A DNA stretch of 64,000 nt from Nectonema munidae (lineage: Eukaryota; Nematomorpha; Nectonematoida; Nectonematidae), in NCBI GenBank assembly GCA_030549495.1, contig JAUIRK010001050.1, forward strand, positions 310,001 to 374,000, written 5' to 3'. A model generated the notes under the pieces. The model was not told the DNA's origin. It made no database searches and saw only the letters and a program-made list of their open reading frames with translations. The position numbers and the translations under genes are program-made. The stretch's first letter is position 1; every line of letters starts with the position of its first letter. Shown in pieces: positions 11,060 to 23,200 of the stretch.

Positions 11060-13195
11060 TTTAAAATGGCTATTTTTTTATTTACATGTTGCAAAAAGAA
11101 ATAGATTAATCTATTTTTTGTAACAATGGATAAAAAATAGTCTGTATGGCTTTATGAAGCCTTTTTGGAGAAAACTAATGAAATAAAGTGTGACAATTGC
11201 AAAAAATGGCTGTGTAATAATTGCCAAAGTTTTAACTCAAATTTATTCAATACTATTGATAGTTATAGCTCGTCCTGAGTAGGGTGCCATTGTATTTCGT
11301 ATAGGAATTCAGATAGTTCTAATTGAGATCTTCTAAATAAGGTAGAATAGTTAAATCAAAAAATTAATCAACAAGGTACTATTATTAATGGTCAATGTAA
11401 AAACAAAAAAAACATAAATGTGTAATGCTGAGTCACAAATTAATATGGATAATTAAGATTATTCTTCTAAATCAAAATAATTAGATAGTCGAACCTATGC
11501 TTCTGTTTTTCGAAGGAACACCAATAAAAAAGTTCTTTATTTGATAGTAAAAGATAATGATAAAAATATACATGTAGAAATAAAAAAACTTTATCAACAG
11601 TAAAATTTGATTCATTTAAATCTTACTAAAATACTTTCAAAGTTATTTTTCCAGATACCGAAAATTTAGATAAGGCGGAAAATTTGCTCAAAAATGCCTC
11701 CTTCAAAGTACGCAAAAAAACTTTTACTTCCAAAATTCTTATTTGTTTTGCCGAATTAGATGAAGTTATAATTGATAAAATTTAAGAAAAAAATGAAGAA
11801 ATTTAAAAATTAGTTACAGAGGATGAAGTTTTAGAGTTTATCTTCTCAAAAGAAATAAAGTATGACAAAAAGATTGCAATTAATAAGGTCTATCCAAAAA
11901 TATATAATTTTGATAAACAATCTGGATTCAGAATCTTTTTCATGATGAAAAAATTGAATTTAAGGAGTTTTTCTCTAGTTTACAGTGTGGTAAATGTCTC
12001 TTATTTGGTCATACTACTTCAAAATGCAACGAAGATGCTGTTTGTAAATATTATTCTGAAAAGCATGAATCACAAAGCTGCTCCTTCAAAAATGATCCAC
12101 TGAACAATAAATGTTATAATTGCAAGTTTAAATCAAAAACTGATTTTTAAACTGTCCTATGGATTACTCATGTCCCTGTGTTAGGAAAGAACTCGGGTAT
12201 GTTAAAGCCATTCCAAATTTTGATTCTGATGGAGAAAAGTTAAATTTTCTTTTCAAAAATCATGCATTTTATATTGATATAATTGATAATTTCATTCAAA
12301 ATTTAAGTCTTTGACACTTAATTCACCATGCTTTAACTTATATAATTCTAATTTTCTGAGTTTAAATATTCAATCTCTAAATAGAAAGTATGACTAGTTT
12401 TTGTTATTTCTAAATAGGAACAATATGATCCTGGGTATACCATTAATGGTTTTATGACTTCAAGAAACTTGGTGCAATAATGAATTTCTCAGCTTTCCCC
12501 TTCCAGCTTATAATTCAATCTTTCTTAGAAGTATCTACACACGAAGGGTTAGGTTTTTATGTAAATTCTTTATATTTAAGAGTAGTTTTGTTTGTAATTC
12601 TTATGAATAATTTTTTGGTATTTTAAAATTTTCGAATTTTTCAATATTGGTTAACATATATGGTGAAAAAGATATTATTATTCATAATAACAATAGAAGG
12701 CCAACACTTATTCAGACAAATTACCAAGCTTTCTTGGACTTTTTCGTTAGTCTGCTTTCTGAAATTAATAACGACTCTATTGAAAAGTTTTACGAATTGA
12801 TCGTTTCTAATTTTTTAAAACCAGCTATAACTCTCTCAACTAGACCATTTTTTTATTAACTAAAGGTATAACTACATTGGGCTGAATTGTTTCCATGATT
12901 TTTGGGACCATCTTCCAATTATTTTGTCAATTAATTTAGATAGATCACATTCAACATAGAAAACTTATCGTACAGTTTTTGATAGTAATATTTTTATTGA
13001 ACTTGCCAATAACACTGACTGGGAAATAGTTCAAATGTCAACAAACTTATAAATAGATCTACGAAAAGAGCCTTAAATGCAAAACCCCGATTTAGGTACT
13101 AGCAAAAGTATTGGATCACTGATGAGTGAGAGAATTTTATTATAAAAGAGAATTCCCAAAAGTAATAAAGTGGAATTAGATTTTTCCAGTTGGAT
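11060..13195 (+). mobile_element. LINE 5' half: ORF1 with zinc fingers, ORF2 endonuclease
   Basis: From about 11127 the decayed ORF1 encodes 'KCDNCKKWLCNNC', a PHD-like CxxC/CxxC finger. At about 11985 it has a perfect CX2CX4HX4C knuckle, 'CGKCLLFGHTTSKC', followed by 'CKYYSEKHESQSC' and 'CYNCKF'. ORF2 then begins near 12330 with 'LYNSNFLSLNIQSLNRKYD', 'MILGI' and 'LQETWC', the first blocks of the APE-type endonuclease. The frame 12647-12859 continues the endonuclease, and 'YWITDE' near 13110 is the linker before RT. RT is missing: the copy stops where the opposite-strand LINE starts near 13200. There are many frame breaks. It is a Jockey/CR1-like LINE, with the clade not fixed. Confidence 0.75.
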
Positions 13196-13204
13196 ATATA
13201 AAAA

Positions 13205-15500
13205 TTTTTTTTTGCAAACCAACAAGTACAACTTAAAGTTCACATGGAAAACGAAAGGTAAAGTCTAGATTATATTTTGTATGTACTCAGAAGATGATTT
13301 TTTTTTTAAATGAACTACAGGTAATTTTTAAAGGTTTATTAGAGTTCCTACTGTTATGTGAAAGATTTTCCCTATATCTTATCAGTGGTCCGAAAACATT
13401 CTGTAAACAACCGTTGAAATATTTATAGAGAAATACTCCAAATCTTTGTTTAAAAATATCTTCCACTTTTAATAATTCATTCTGAATTATAATCTCTGAA
13501 GTGTGGTCCGTCTTATTCATGTTAAAAATTACTCGTATAGTTCTCTTTTGAAGTTGAATACGTTTTTTCCCTAAGGGAAATCAATTTATGATGCTATAAT
13601 TAACATAAGAAAGGAATAATTGCTTATAAATCATAAGTTTAATCTTCAATGAGAAAATATTTTAATAAAAAACAAAATACCAATGACTCGATTTAGATCG
13701 AGGGCCAACTGATCGATGTGTTGCATAAATGTCATTTTATTATCAAATAATAACCCAAGTATTTTTACATTTTTTTCTTCAGCAATACCTGTGGACTATA
13801 AAAAGTTATATTTCCTATTCTTATTGGAGATTATCATGCATTTGGATTTCTTTTTGTTCAAAATCATATTATTTTCAGAAAACCAGTTGTCACCATTTTT
13901 TACTTTAGATAAAGGAAGATAAGCGCAGATGTCGAAAGCAGAAACTCAAAAATATTTGGAAGGAAGAAAATGTTGTTGATAGCTATGGTGAAAAGTAAGG
14001 GCCTCAAAATGGATCCCTGCAGGACACCATTTTTGAGGGATAGCTTCTTAGAAAAAGCATCATTCACTTTAACCATTTGATACCTATTAATAAGGTATGA
14101 GTTTAAAAAAACAACGAACCTCTACTAAACCCATATTCATTCAAATTCTTCAAAATTGATGAGTGATTAACTCTGACAAAAGCATTTGACAGGTCAAAGA
14201 GAAAAATTACTTCGTCATCCTTTTTTTCTAAAATTTCAACTGTCTTATGAATCAAACAAGAATGGAAAGATTCCGTCAAATAATGTTGGCGAAATCTAAA
14301 TTGATAGTCAAAACTTATTGAACCCAAGTAAGTCTTCAATTGATGATGTATAAATTCTTTGAATATTTTTGAAAGTGTGGGGATAATTGAGATATGTCTC
14401 TTTTATCTACACAATTTCTATCATTTTACGTATGTACAGGTACAACTTTATGAAGCTTAAATATTTCAGGAAAGATATAATTTTTAAAGAAAGATTTATA
14501 GCTTTACATAAAACATTACAAATATCATGTTTTATTAATTTTACTTGATTTATTGAAATTCCATATATGTCCTTTATTTCATTTTTTCATTCCATCTATA
14601 ACAAATAATAGCATTTCATATGAACAGAGTTCGAATTCAAAGGACTCAACTGTGTTGTCAAAAAATTGAAATTTAGTTGTTCTGGCAAAGAGTCATTTTG
14701 TACAAAAGTAAAACTTTAATTGAAAATGTTAGATAATGTATGATCATTATTGTACTCATCATTTCTTTTAATAAGTATTTTCTTATTGTTATTCCCTTTT
14801 AGATTCCTGTTAATATTTGACCAAGTTTTTTATTTTTTACTTTATACGATTTCTTAATAAAGTGTATTCATTCTTTATTCTTAAGTTTTTACTTTTTTAC
14901 ATTTTTGATAAAGTTTATCACGTAGTTTTATCATTTGCATGACATCGTCTGTGATCCAAGTATTAAATTTAGACTTGTATTTGTTTTTTTGAACTCAATA
15001 AATGGAGTACATTTTTTGACCATATCAGAAATTTGAGAAATCATTTGCTTAAATAATTCATATGTGTCATTTGGATACAATTCAATAATTGAATGGCAGT
15101 CTAATTGTGTAGATAATGAGGAAAACAAGCGCCTACCGAATTTTTCCCTTAACCTTTTTATTTTTTTTTATTAATTTTCAAATTGAGAAATAAAAGTATC
15201 GGTATATGATCCGAAAAAAAAGTCATACAGTTAAAAGCTTTATAATCTATAATTTTAATTTTGAGTTTCATATCGCATCGGAAGAATAATAGTTGGGATT
15301 AGTGAGCCTGCTGTAATTAAGTTAAAAACTTCTGCATTAATTCTTCAAATCAAAATTGAAGTCGCCGCAAAAAATATTAAGTTTATTTCAGTGAATATTA
15401 AGGATCAAGTTTTCAAAAAAAGAAAAAAAATTATTCACTAGATCCTTTTTGGTGGTGGGTAGTCTATATATATTTTTCTGTTTTTGTAGATAAAGTCGAT
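13205..15500 (-). mobile_element. LINE: endonuclease end, reverse transcriptase and C-terminus
   Basis: On the minus strand, 'NIFCGDFNFDLKN' (about 15395-15350) is the endonuclease GDFN box. The frame 15128-14931 plus 'NTWITDDVMQM' is the linker. 'FDYQFRFRQHYLTESFHSCL' and 'IFLFDLSNAFVRVNHSSIL' (14310-14140) are RT blocks (FGFR..ST; DLSKAFDxVNH). About 14040-13960 encodes 'KNGVLQGSILRPLLFTIAI', the QGS block, and 13520-13290 is the C-terminus, close to the 9.3-kb copy. An A-rich run near 13210 may be the 3' tail. It lies tail-to-tail with the plus-strand LINE and may have inserted into it. Several breaks, no longer coding. Confidence 0.8.
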
Positions 15501-16277
15501 ATTCTGGTATTCGAAAGAGTCAATACGAGTCAATACATTCTTTCCTGTTTTGATAAGAGATCATCACAGTTGAGTAGCCAGAATGGTGCAGTGCCCTTCC
15601 ATTTTCGTTAGGTGCCCCCCCCCTCTTTAAAATACTGAGTTTCTTTAAAACACAGTAATATTGGTATCACTAGATAAATCTCAGTGAAGTAGAAATAGAG
15701 GATATTCTTGTGAGATTTTTAATGTTAACATGTTCAATAAAATACAAAATAAATTCACAATAATTTTTTTATTTAAATTTATTTTTTTATTTTTCTTATT
15801 TTTTAATTACTGTAAGTAAAATGTTATTTAAAATTTTTAGGAACCTATAAAGTTTAGTTCTTTGCTCTTCAAATACATGTATGTCTTCTTTATTTTAACC
15901 TTTATAAATATTTTAAACTATGGATTGAAAAATTATTAGTAATAATATTTTTATAATATCTTCTTACAAATTTCTATATTTTAGGAATATTATAACATAA
16001 TCCAAATTTGAATTTACAATCTTTCTATTTGAAATAAATTAAGCTATATATTTATATTATTTGACTGAAATTTGTAATAATAAATCTTTAAGATAACCTA
16101 TAGTTTTTTCTAATCTATTTTTCATGAAATGTTAATTCTATTTTAAATTATCCTTACTAATAAAGATTTTTCATGTTTTTTATTTAACCCGCTCTCATTG
16201 GTCAATCCACATCTCTAATATTGTTTACAATCAGTTTTGTTTCAAATTAACCTAAAACTTGCATAGTTATCCTTACT
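15501..16277. other. No gene; possible TE end with C9 tract
   Basis: 'gccagaatggtgcagtgccc...aggtgccccccccc' near 15580-15625 looks like another G/C-rich TE terminus (unresolved). The rest, to 16277, is AT-rich with no coding signal. Confidence 0.4.
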
Positions 16278-16552
16278 CAGTGCCCGCGCTAAATAAAGGG
16301 GGGGGGGGGGTGGGGGCTTCATTGGAGCGCTAATTTTTGAACTATCAGATTAATCTGCTTCAAGGCGAAAAGAAAACATATTATGTATTTGTCAAGCCAT
16401 ATCTATACAAATTACATTTTCATGAAAAATTATTATAAATGCTAAATGTTTGTCATATTTTTTTAGGGGAACTTAAGAATTAGCTGGAGGGGCTTGAGAA
16501 ATAGTTAGGGGGAGGGCTTGTGCCCCAACATTTAATAGGTAGCCCGGGCTTT
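16278..16552. mobile_element. Small DNA-transposon remnant with G13 tract
   Basis: It starts 'cagtgcccgcgctaaataaa' followed by 13 G, and ends '...taggtagcccgggct' preceded by 'gggggagggcttgtgcccc'. The GCCCG(C/G)GCTA ends are inverted relative to one another. No transposase. Target duplication not resolved. Confidence 0.45.
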
Positions 16553-16705
16553 TTTCGAGTTACTCTTGTTATGAGTAATAAGTTTTGTCAAATACTTTTT
16601 GAAATTTTAGCCTCTCTATTCCTGGATTTAAATACTTTTTTTGGTAAGAAATAAAGGCTTTAAAGTATAAACTAGAGTGCTACAATAAGAGATTTTTACC
16701 AGCAC

Positions 16706-17334
16706 CAGGGCCGTATCAGGGGGGCAGTGGGGGCAATTGCCCCGGGGCCTCACACCTAGGGGGCGCCATTTCATTGCCATTGACGTCAACGCAGCAGAGC
16801 TTGAGATGGAAATTGAGGACATTCAAATGTTTTTGAAACCTTGAAAGGAAAAACCCGCTAATGCTATGGGGTTACTTTGTTTCCTGTCCTTGCACTCAGG
16901 ACTCTGTCCGAATCTACAAGTGGTTCTAAGGATCATGCTGACAATTGGAACTTCTATTGCATCCTGTGAAAGGTCATTCAGCAAGTTAAAACTTATTAAG
17001 TCCTACCTAAGGAGCACTATGGGGCAAGCCCGCCTCTAAATTCTGGCTCTTATGAGCATTGAGAAAGAAGTTATCGATTGTGTTGATTTTGACGAAGTCA
17101 TCGATAATTTTGCTGCTGCTAAAACACGAAAAATTAACATCTAATGGAGACTGTTTTCGACTCAGACAGTATATATCTGAATTATGTGGCTTAATAAAAA
17201 TGTGAGCATTTTTTTTTAAATAATTTTTTAACTCAGAATGAGGTGGGGATGAGTGGGAAAAGAAAGAGCAAGGGGTGAGGGGCTCCATTCAGGACCTTTG
17301 CCCTGGGGCGCCACGATCCCCTGATATGTCCCTG
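16706..17334 (+). mobile_element. hAT deletion derivative with transposase C-terminus
   Basis: Inverted ends CAGGGCCGTATCAGGGG and CCCCTGATATGTCCCTG bound a 629-bp element. It is flanked by ACCAGCAC (16698-16705) and ACCAACAC (17335-17342), an 8-bp duplication matching 7 of 8, as expected for hAT. Inside, about 16920-17145 encodes 'IMLTIGTSIASCERSFSKLK' and then 'KSYLRSTMGQARL', a stop, 'ALMSIEKEV' and 'DEVIDNFAAAKTRKINI', the hAT C-terminal dimerisation domain. The rest of the transposase is deleted. The minus-strand frames here are shadows. Confidence 0.88.
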
Positions 17335-17619
17335 ACCAACACCCGCGTTATACCTGACCAAGGATACTAGAAATTGCAAAAAAATTTACTCAGATATTTA
17401 AAATCCGCGTAATTTTTTTACCACAACTTACTCTAAAATTTATCAAACATAATTTTGAAATTAATAATTTTTCTTAATAATATACCGTTGGTTTAAATAT
17501 ATATATTAAGTTATTTATTATTCATATTAGCAATTGAAATTTTATTAATTTTTTTTGAAAATAAAATATAAAGATATATAAAATTAATTTTTTAATATCA
17601 TTCTCAATTTATCGATATA

Positions 17620-17943
17620 TTATTATTCGGGCCGCATTTTTGCTTTTTTACTAATTACTATTATAATTTTTTATTATGCCTGTGAGTTATCGTTAAAAAT
17701 AAACAAAAACTAAATATACCTCCGTAAAATATATAATATTTTCATATAAAGCATACACATTTATCATAAAATAGTTTTAAAATGTGTTAAGGTAAGTATT
17801 TTCAATAACTAAAGTGGAGTTCATGGGTGACAGTAGTGTAGCCTTGCTTTATATTACTCGAATTCAAAAGACACATTGCACAATGTTTCAAAAGAGGCAG
17901 GCCGCAATTAATAATATTGAAGGCCGCAATTTGGTCAACACTG
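17620..17943 (-). mobile_element. hAT remnant, CAGTGTTGACC end
   Basis: The right end 'ggccgcaatttggtcaacactg' is the reverse complement of CAGTGTTGACCAAATTGCGG, a known style of hAT terminus. 'tcgggccgcatttttgc' near 17627 may be the far side. The block 'aatgtgttaaggtaagtatt' is shared with 44830-44870, so two copies of the family are present. Confidence 0.5.
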
Positions 17944-20127
17944 CTTTAGTCTTATCAAATTTGCCTCAAATTTATATTTTTTTCACCTAAGGGATTGCAT
18001 TTTTCAAATTTTTGGTGTTTAAGAATTTTTTACTCCGAAGAGAAAAATAACTATCACTATGGAATCTAATTCAATATACTTATCTAAATGTTATCTGGGA
18101 TTATTGGTTTTCCCTATTCTGTATCATTCCGTTTATTAAAATTGTAATCTTTTCATATATATATATACGAATTATAAAAATGTTTCCATAGTCAGTGAGA
18201 TGCATTTTTCTTAATAAAATTTATTTCATAGCAGATGATATTTTTCCATTTCACTATAAGTTTGATGATTTCCATAAATCCTTATTTTTCCCCAATATTA
18301 TATATAACTTCAAATTTATATTTATTTTGAAAGGGGTAAATGTCCATTTTATTTCAATAACCTTTGCACGATTCTGGAAGCGAGTGAATAATAGCGACCG
18401 TTCTATGCTATTACGTTGGTGATTTGGCACTAGAAATTATTTCTTCATTCTTTAAAATATGTAGAATATAAACAGTTCTTATGACAATATTTTTTCATTT
18501 AATCATTTTAACTTTCTTCATACTATTTTAAATAGTTCAACTTCTATTTAACCAATCTTTAAAGAAGTATTAATCTTGCTCCTACCTTTTTTACCATGTG
18601 ATTTATTGCTGTCATTTTTTTCCATTATTGTGTTGCAGTTAACATTATGGTATCTATTTTTAAAAGCATAATAGTTCTTTCCTTTTTCTAGTTATTTGTT
18701 GGTTGTTTTTGTATAAGTAGTAGACTATTATTGTTAAATTATTTTGAAATAAGTTTTCTCTCCCTACAATCTTTACTAGGCCTCTCAAACTTTCCTTCAA
18801 TATCTTCTTTAGTTTTTACATTTTTTGATTCTTGGAATCACATGCCTGCCTTTTTGACTGTCTGGATACCGGTGTGAAATATGAGAGGAATAAAAATATT
18901 ATAATATAAAAGTGTATATTTACAAGCTTGCTTCGAATTATTTGAACTCATCTTTTGAATTTAAGTAAATGCTTATTACACGAATAGATATTTCCATTAC
19001 ACACATTTTATTACTATCATTATTTGATTATTTGATCAAATAGGAGAAAATCAATGAATATGCGTAACGTCTAATATCGCCTATTTGAGTTAAGTTTTCT
19101 TCAACGCACCTATTCACGTCTCAGATCTAATATTAAATTTTTTTTATTAAATCCTTTTTGAAAAATTTCTTTGTATTCCCTTTTAGTTTTGGAAATGTCA
19201 GTTCTAAAAAAATATCCACGAATAAGATACAAACGTATAAGTTTAAATTATTTAAACGTTGAAATGTATTCCATTATACTTTTCATAATTTATGAGTTCA
19301 TTCATTTCTTCTGTCTACGTTTTTAAATAAGGGTTCGTTAATACGTACTCCTTTTATTTTATTAGAAATTCAGGTAACGTTCCCATTTGGAGTCTGGATC
19401 TCAGGTAAATTATGATCTGTTAAAATGTTAAAATAATCCTGAAAAATAGTTCTCGAACTCTATCTACTTTTTATCAGCCCAAAATAATAAGATAAACATG
19501 GGTGTAGCTAGAATTTTATCGACCCATTTAGTTCTGTTACTTGTTTATTGAAATATATTGATATATAAATCTCATCCTAGTAAATTCTTTACTCCTTCTT
19601 TTGCCTCGTTTTTATCAAAATGTAGTAACATATAACCTTCAAAGGTGAAATTTTGTGACTGTATTTATTAATCATATAATACGTGGATTAGTAAGAAATA
19701 GAGGTTTCCTAGGCCAAAATTGGAGACCTGTATTCGATGATAATTAGCACTTATTTCCAATCAAAATGTATGTTTTTTTCTATACAAATGGATCTCTATT
19801 CCATTCCAAATGTAAAAGTGAAGTAGCCATATTTTATATTCTTAAGAGTTTTAAGTAGACTAATCAAATTAAAACTCGTATACGTAATCTTGTTGACTGT
19901 ATATGAGAAAGCAAATAAGTTCATCCAAGAGAATCGTATTGAATGCTTAGGGTGTAAAAATCAGATTGTATTCAAAATTATGGGAAAAAAATATTGTGTT
20001 TATGCTTACCAGACTTTACACCTAAGATTTTTTGCATCATATAAAAATATTTGCTATCAGTTTAAAATTTTGCCATATCCATTAGCGATAAAAGACATTT
20101 TGATGTATTTTTGTTGATTCATATATT
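17944..20127. other. Upstream region of liprin-alpha; no gene seen
   Basis: About 2.2 kb of AT-rich sequence. Short frames at 18195-18422 and 19890-20117 have no recognisable domain and look like chance. Any liprin promoter or 5' UTR exon should lie here, but I cannot point to one. Confidence 0.4.
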
Positions 20128-20202
20128 TTGTTTGTGAAAATTTTAAATTTTGAAGCGAGAAAATATGTCTGTATTATCTTGAATATTTTTATTTTAAAGG
20201 AT

Positions 20203-23200
20203 ATGAAGTGTGCTTTGTCTACTATCATGGAAGACATAGTGTCTCAAAGAAACAATTCTGGGTGCCTAGATGATACCAACTTGGAACAAATAATGGCAAA
20301 TGTTTTGAATGAAAGAGATAAACTGATAGATACATTACGTGAAACTCAAGAAAAGTATGCAGATTTAAAGCATCGGTATGAAGCTTTGGAAAAGGAAAAA
20401 TTATCTATAAATCGTTTCTTGCTGTCAAAGATTCCTTCAGATATGGAAAGTATGAGTAAAGAGTTATTGCAAGCTCGAGAATGCATAATAGAGAAGGACG
20501 AAGAAATATCCGAGTTGAAAGCAGAAATTAGCAACATTCGCTTATTACTCGAGCATTTAGAGTGTCTTGTGTCACGTCATGAAAGATCCCTTAGAATGAC
20601 TGTAGTTAAAAGACAAGCTTCTTCTCCTAGTGGCGTTAGTTCTGAAGTAGAAGTTTTGAAAGCGCTCAAGTCATTGTTTGAGCATCATAAAGTTCTAGAT
20701 GAAAAAGTGAGAAATAAATTACGCGTTGCGCTTCAACAAGTTTCAGTATTAGAAGGCAAATTGACGCATGCAAATAGTGAAATTGAAAGCTTTAAACAAA
20801 GCGAAACTCATAATAGTTGCCAACAAGGTACAAATAAAAAGTTAGACTCCATGAATTTTAATGAAAGTGTAAATTTACTGGAGGATAAATTAAAAAACTT
20901 AGAATCTCGAAATAAAGAGTTTGAAGAACGTAATGAGTTGCTTGAAATTCGAAATTTCAATCTTCAAAAAGAATTGACTTCTTGTAATGCCTCTAATCAA
21001 AAGTTGAATTCAGAGCTTTCAAATTTTAAATACACATCTATACAGTCTAACAAAGAGTTAGAAGTACTAAAAGAAAGATACGAAATTGCCCAACAGAAAC
21101 TGTCACAATTTGTGAAAAAAGCACAAGCTCTTCCTAATATGGAAGCTGAGTTAGCTCAACGCATCGAAGATTTATCCCTGGCTAAAGAAAAGCAAGGAAG
21201 TGCTGAAGAAAAGCTTAAGCAACTGTGTAATCAAAACGATGATCTAAAAGAAGAGTTAATTCGTTGTCAAGCACGTGACAAAATGAACGAAGAACACAAT
21301 GATCGATTATCTAATACGGTAGATAAATTGCTCTCTGAGAGTAATGAACGCCTACAACAGCACCTGAAAGTTCTAGACGAAAAAGCTCGTTTAACAGAAG
21401 AAATCACCAGAAGTAAAAAGTTTGCAGAAGAGTCACGAATAGAAAATAGAAGACTGCACAATACTATTTCAAGGCTAAGGACAGACTTGAAGGAACTACG
21501 AGCTGATTTTGCTGCTTTTCGTAGTGACATAAACTCTAAAAACGTTGACCGCTATGAGGATAATAACATAAAAACTTCTTCGCATAATCCTGCTTTATAT
21601 GACACGTGTGCTTCAACATCAATGCTGAGAGATTTTGATCAAGGGATTATTGGTGGAGGCATTTATGCAAAATCATCATATGAAAGAAAAAAGGAATATG
21701 AAAAAGAATACCAGTCTTGTGTTGTAGATAGTGTAGTGAATGCGTTTGCTGCTGTTCCGAACAGTATTGATCATCACAGGTATAAGTATGTTTGTGATGA
21801 GTATGACTTGATCAATAATTTGATGATTGAAAATTCTGGCCCGGATTATGAGAGTGAGAATATGCTGGTATCAACATCGAGTCCCTGTCCAACGGAAACT
21901 GACGCACACACCCTCGCCTTACTTCTTCAAGAGCAATTGGCAGCGATTAACAACGAGATACGCTTGATACAGGAAGAAAAGGATAATGAAACTTCCAATA
22001 ATAACAACAACATAAGCCATGATCTTGACGACGACGATCGAGGTGATGAGTTTGGAAATCTTCCTTGTCAATATCCCACATCTCAACATGATTCCTATTC
22101 TCTTAATCGAATCAGTGACTTGCGCCTCTCTCCAAAACAATTAGCAAATAATTGTGTTAGTAGTGTAGCCTGTGGCAATTACACGAGTAACAATAACAAC
22201 TACCAACAACAAACTTATTTCCAAACGTATCCAAATTTTCGTAAAGATTTTAATGATACTCGTGAAAACAGCCCTTCGTCTCCATATTTCCTGGATTCTG
22301 GTAGGCCAGCCATGTACAATGCTGGTTGTACAAGCATTGTTTCGAGCACTGATGATAATAGTAATCAACCTTCTTTCATAAATTGTACTATTAGTGAGAA
22401 CAATATTTATAACTCGGATAACAGGTGTCCGAATGTGTCCGATAAAAATGTAACTTTCGAATCGTTTACAGTAAAGGCTAAACCAGTGCCTCCTCCTTCT
22501 CCAGTAAATATAAACAAAAATCATATGGTGCATTCGCAAAATCCTTCTATTCCTCGCAAATCTCAAAGTAGTGGTTTTCGAGGCTCTTTAGGTAAAATAT
22601 TTGGTGTTAGGAAGGACGTTAATAGTAGTAATAAGCAAAATGCCACGAATGGCGAGTCCAAATTGCGCGCTAAAAACTTCAGTGATATGGATAAAAGAGC
22701 GAATAAAAAGCAAGAGTTGTTGATGGAATCTATGAAAGCACCAACCCCCTTTGCGTTATGGAATGGACCTGCAATTGTTGCTTGGCTAGAACTCTGGGTT
22801 GGAATGCCACCGTGGTATGTCGCTGCTTGTAAAGCAAATGTTAAATCAGGCTCCATAATGGCTGCCTTATCAGATGTTGAGATTCAACGCGAAATAGGGA
22901 TTTCTAATCCACTGCATAGGCTTAAGCTACGGTTAGCCATACAAGAAATGGTTTCCATAACAAGTCCATCTGCCAACACCACTATTTTCAGCAATTTGGC
23001 GTATGGTGATATGAATCATGAATGGATAGGTAATACTTGGCTTCAATTCGTTGGACTTCCTCAATATCGTAGTTCTTTTATGGAATGTCTGATCGATGCA
23101 AGAATGCTAGAACATCTCACTAAAAAAGATTTAAGAATCCATCTTAAAGTATTAGACGGCTTCCATCGTAAAAGCTTGCACTATGCGATAATTTGCTTGA

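Noticed and set aside
20128-20202. Upstream in-frame ATG as the liprin-alpha start
   Set aside because: The extra 25 residues are hydrophobic, unlike any liprin N-terminus, and lie before an acceptor-like site; M at 20203 fits the family.
22141-22566. 141-residue minus-strand frame inside liprin-alpha
   Set aside because: Shadow of the conserved plus-strand frame; Arg/Ile-rich composition with no domain.
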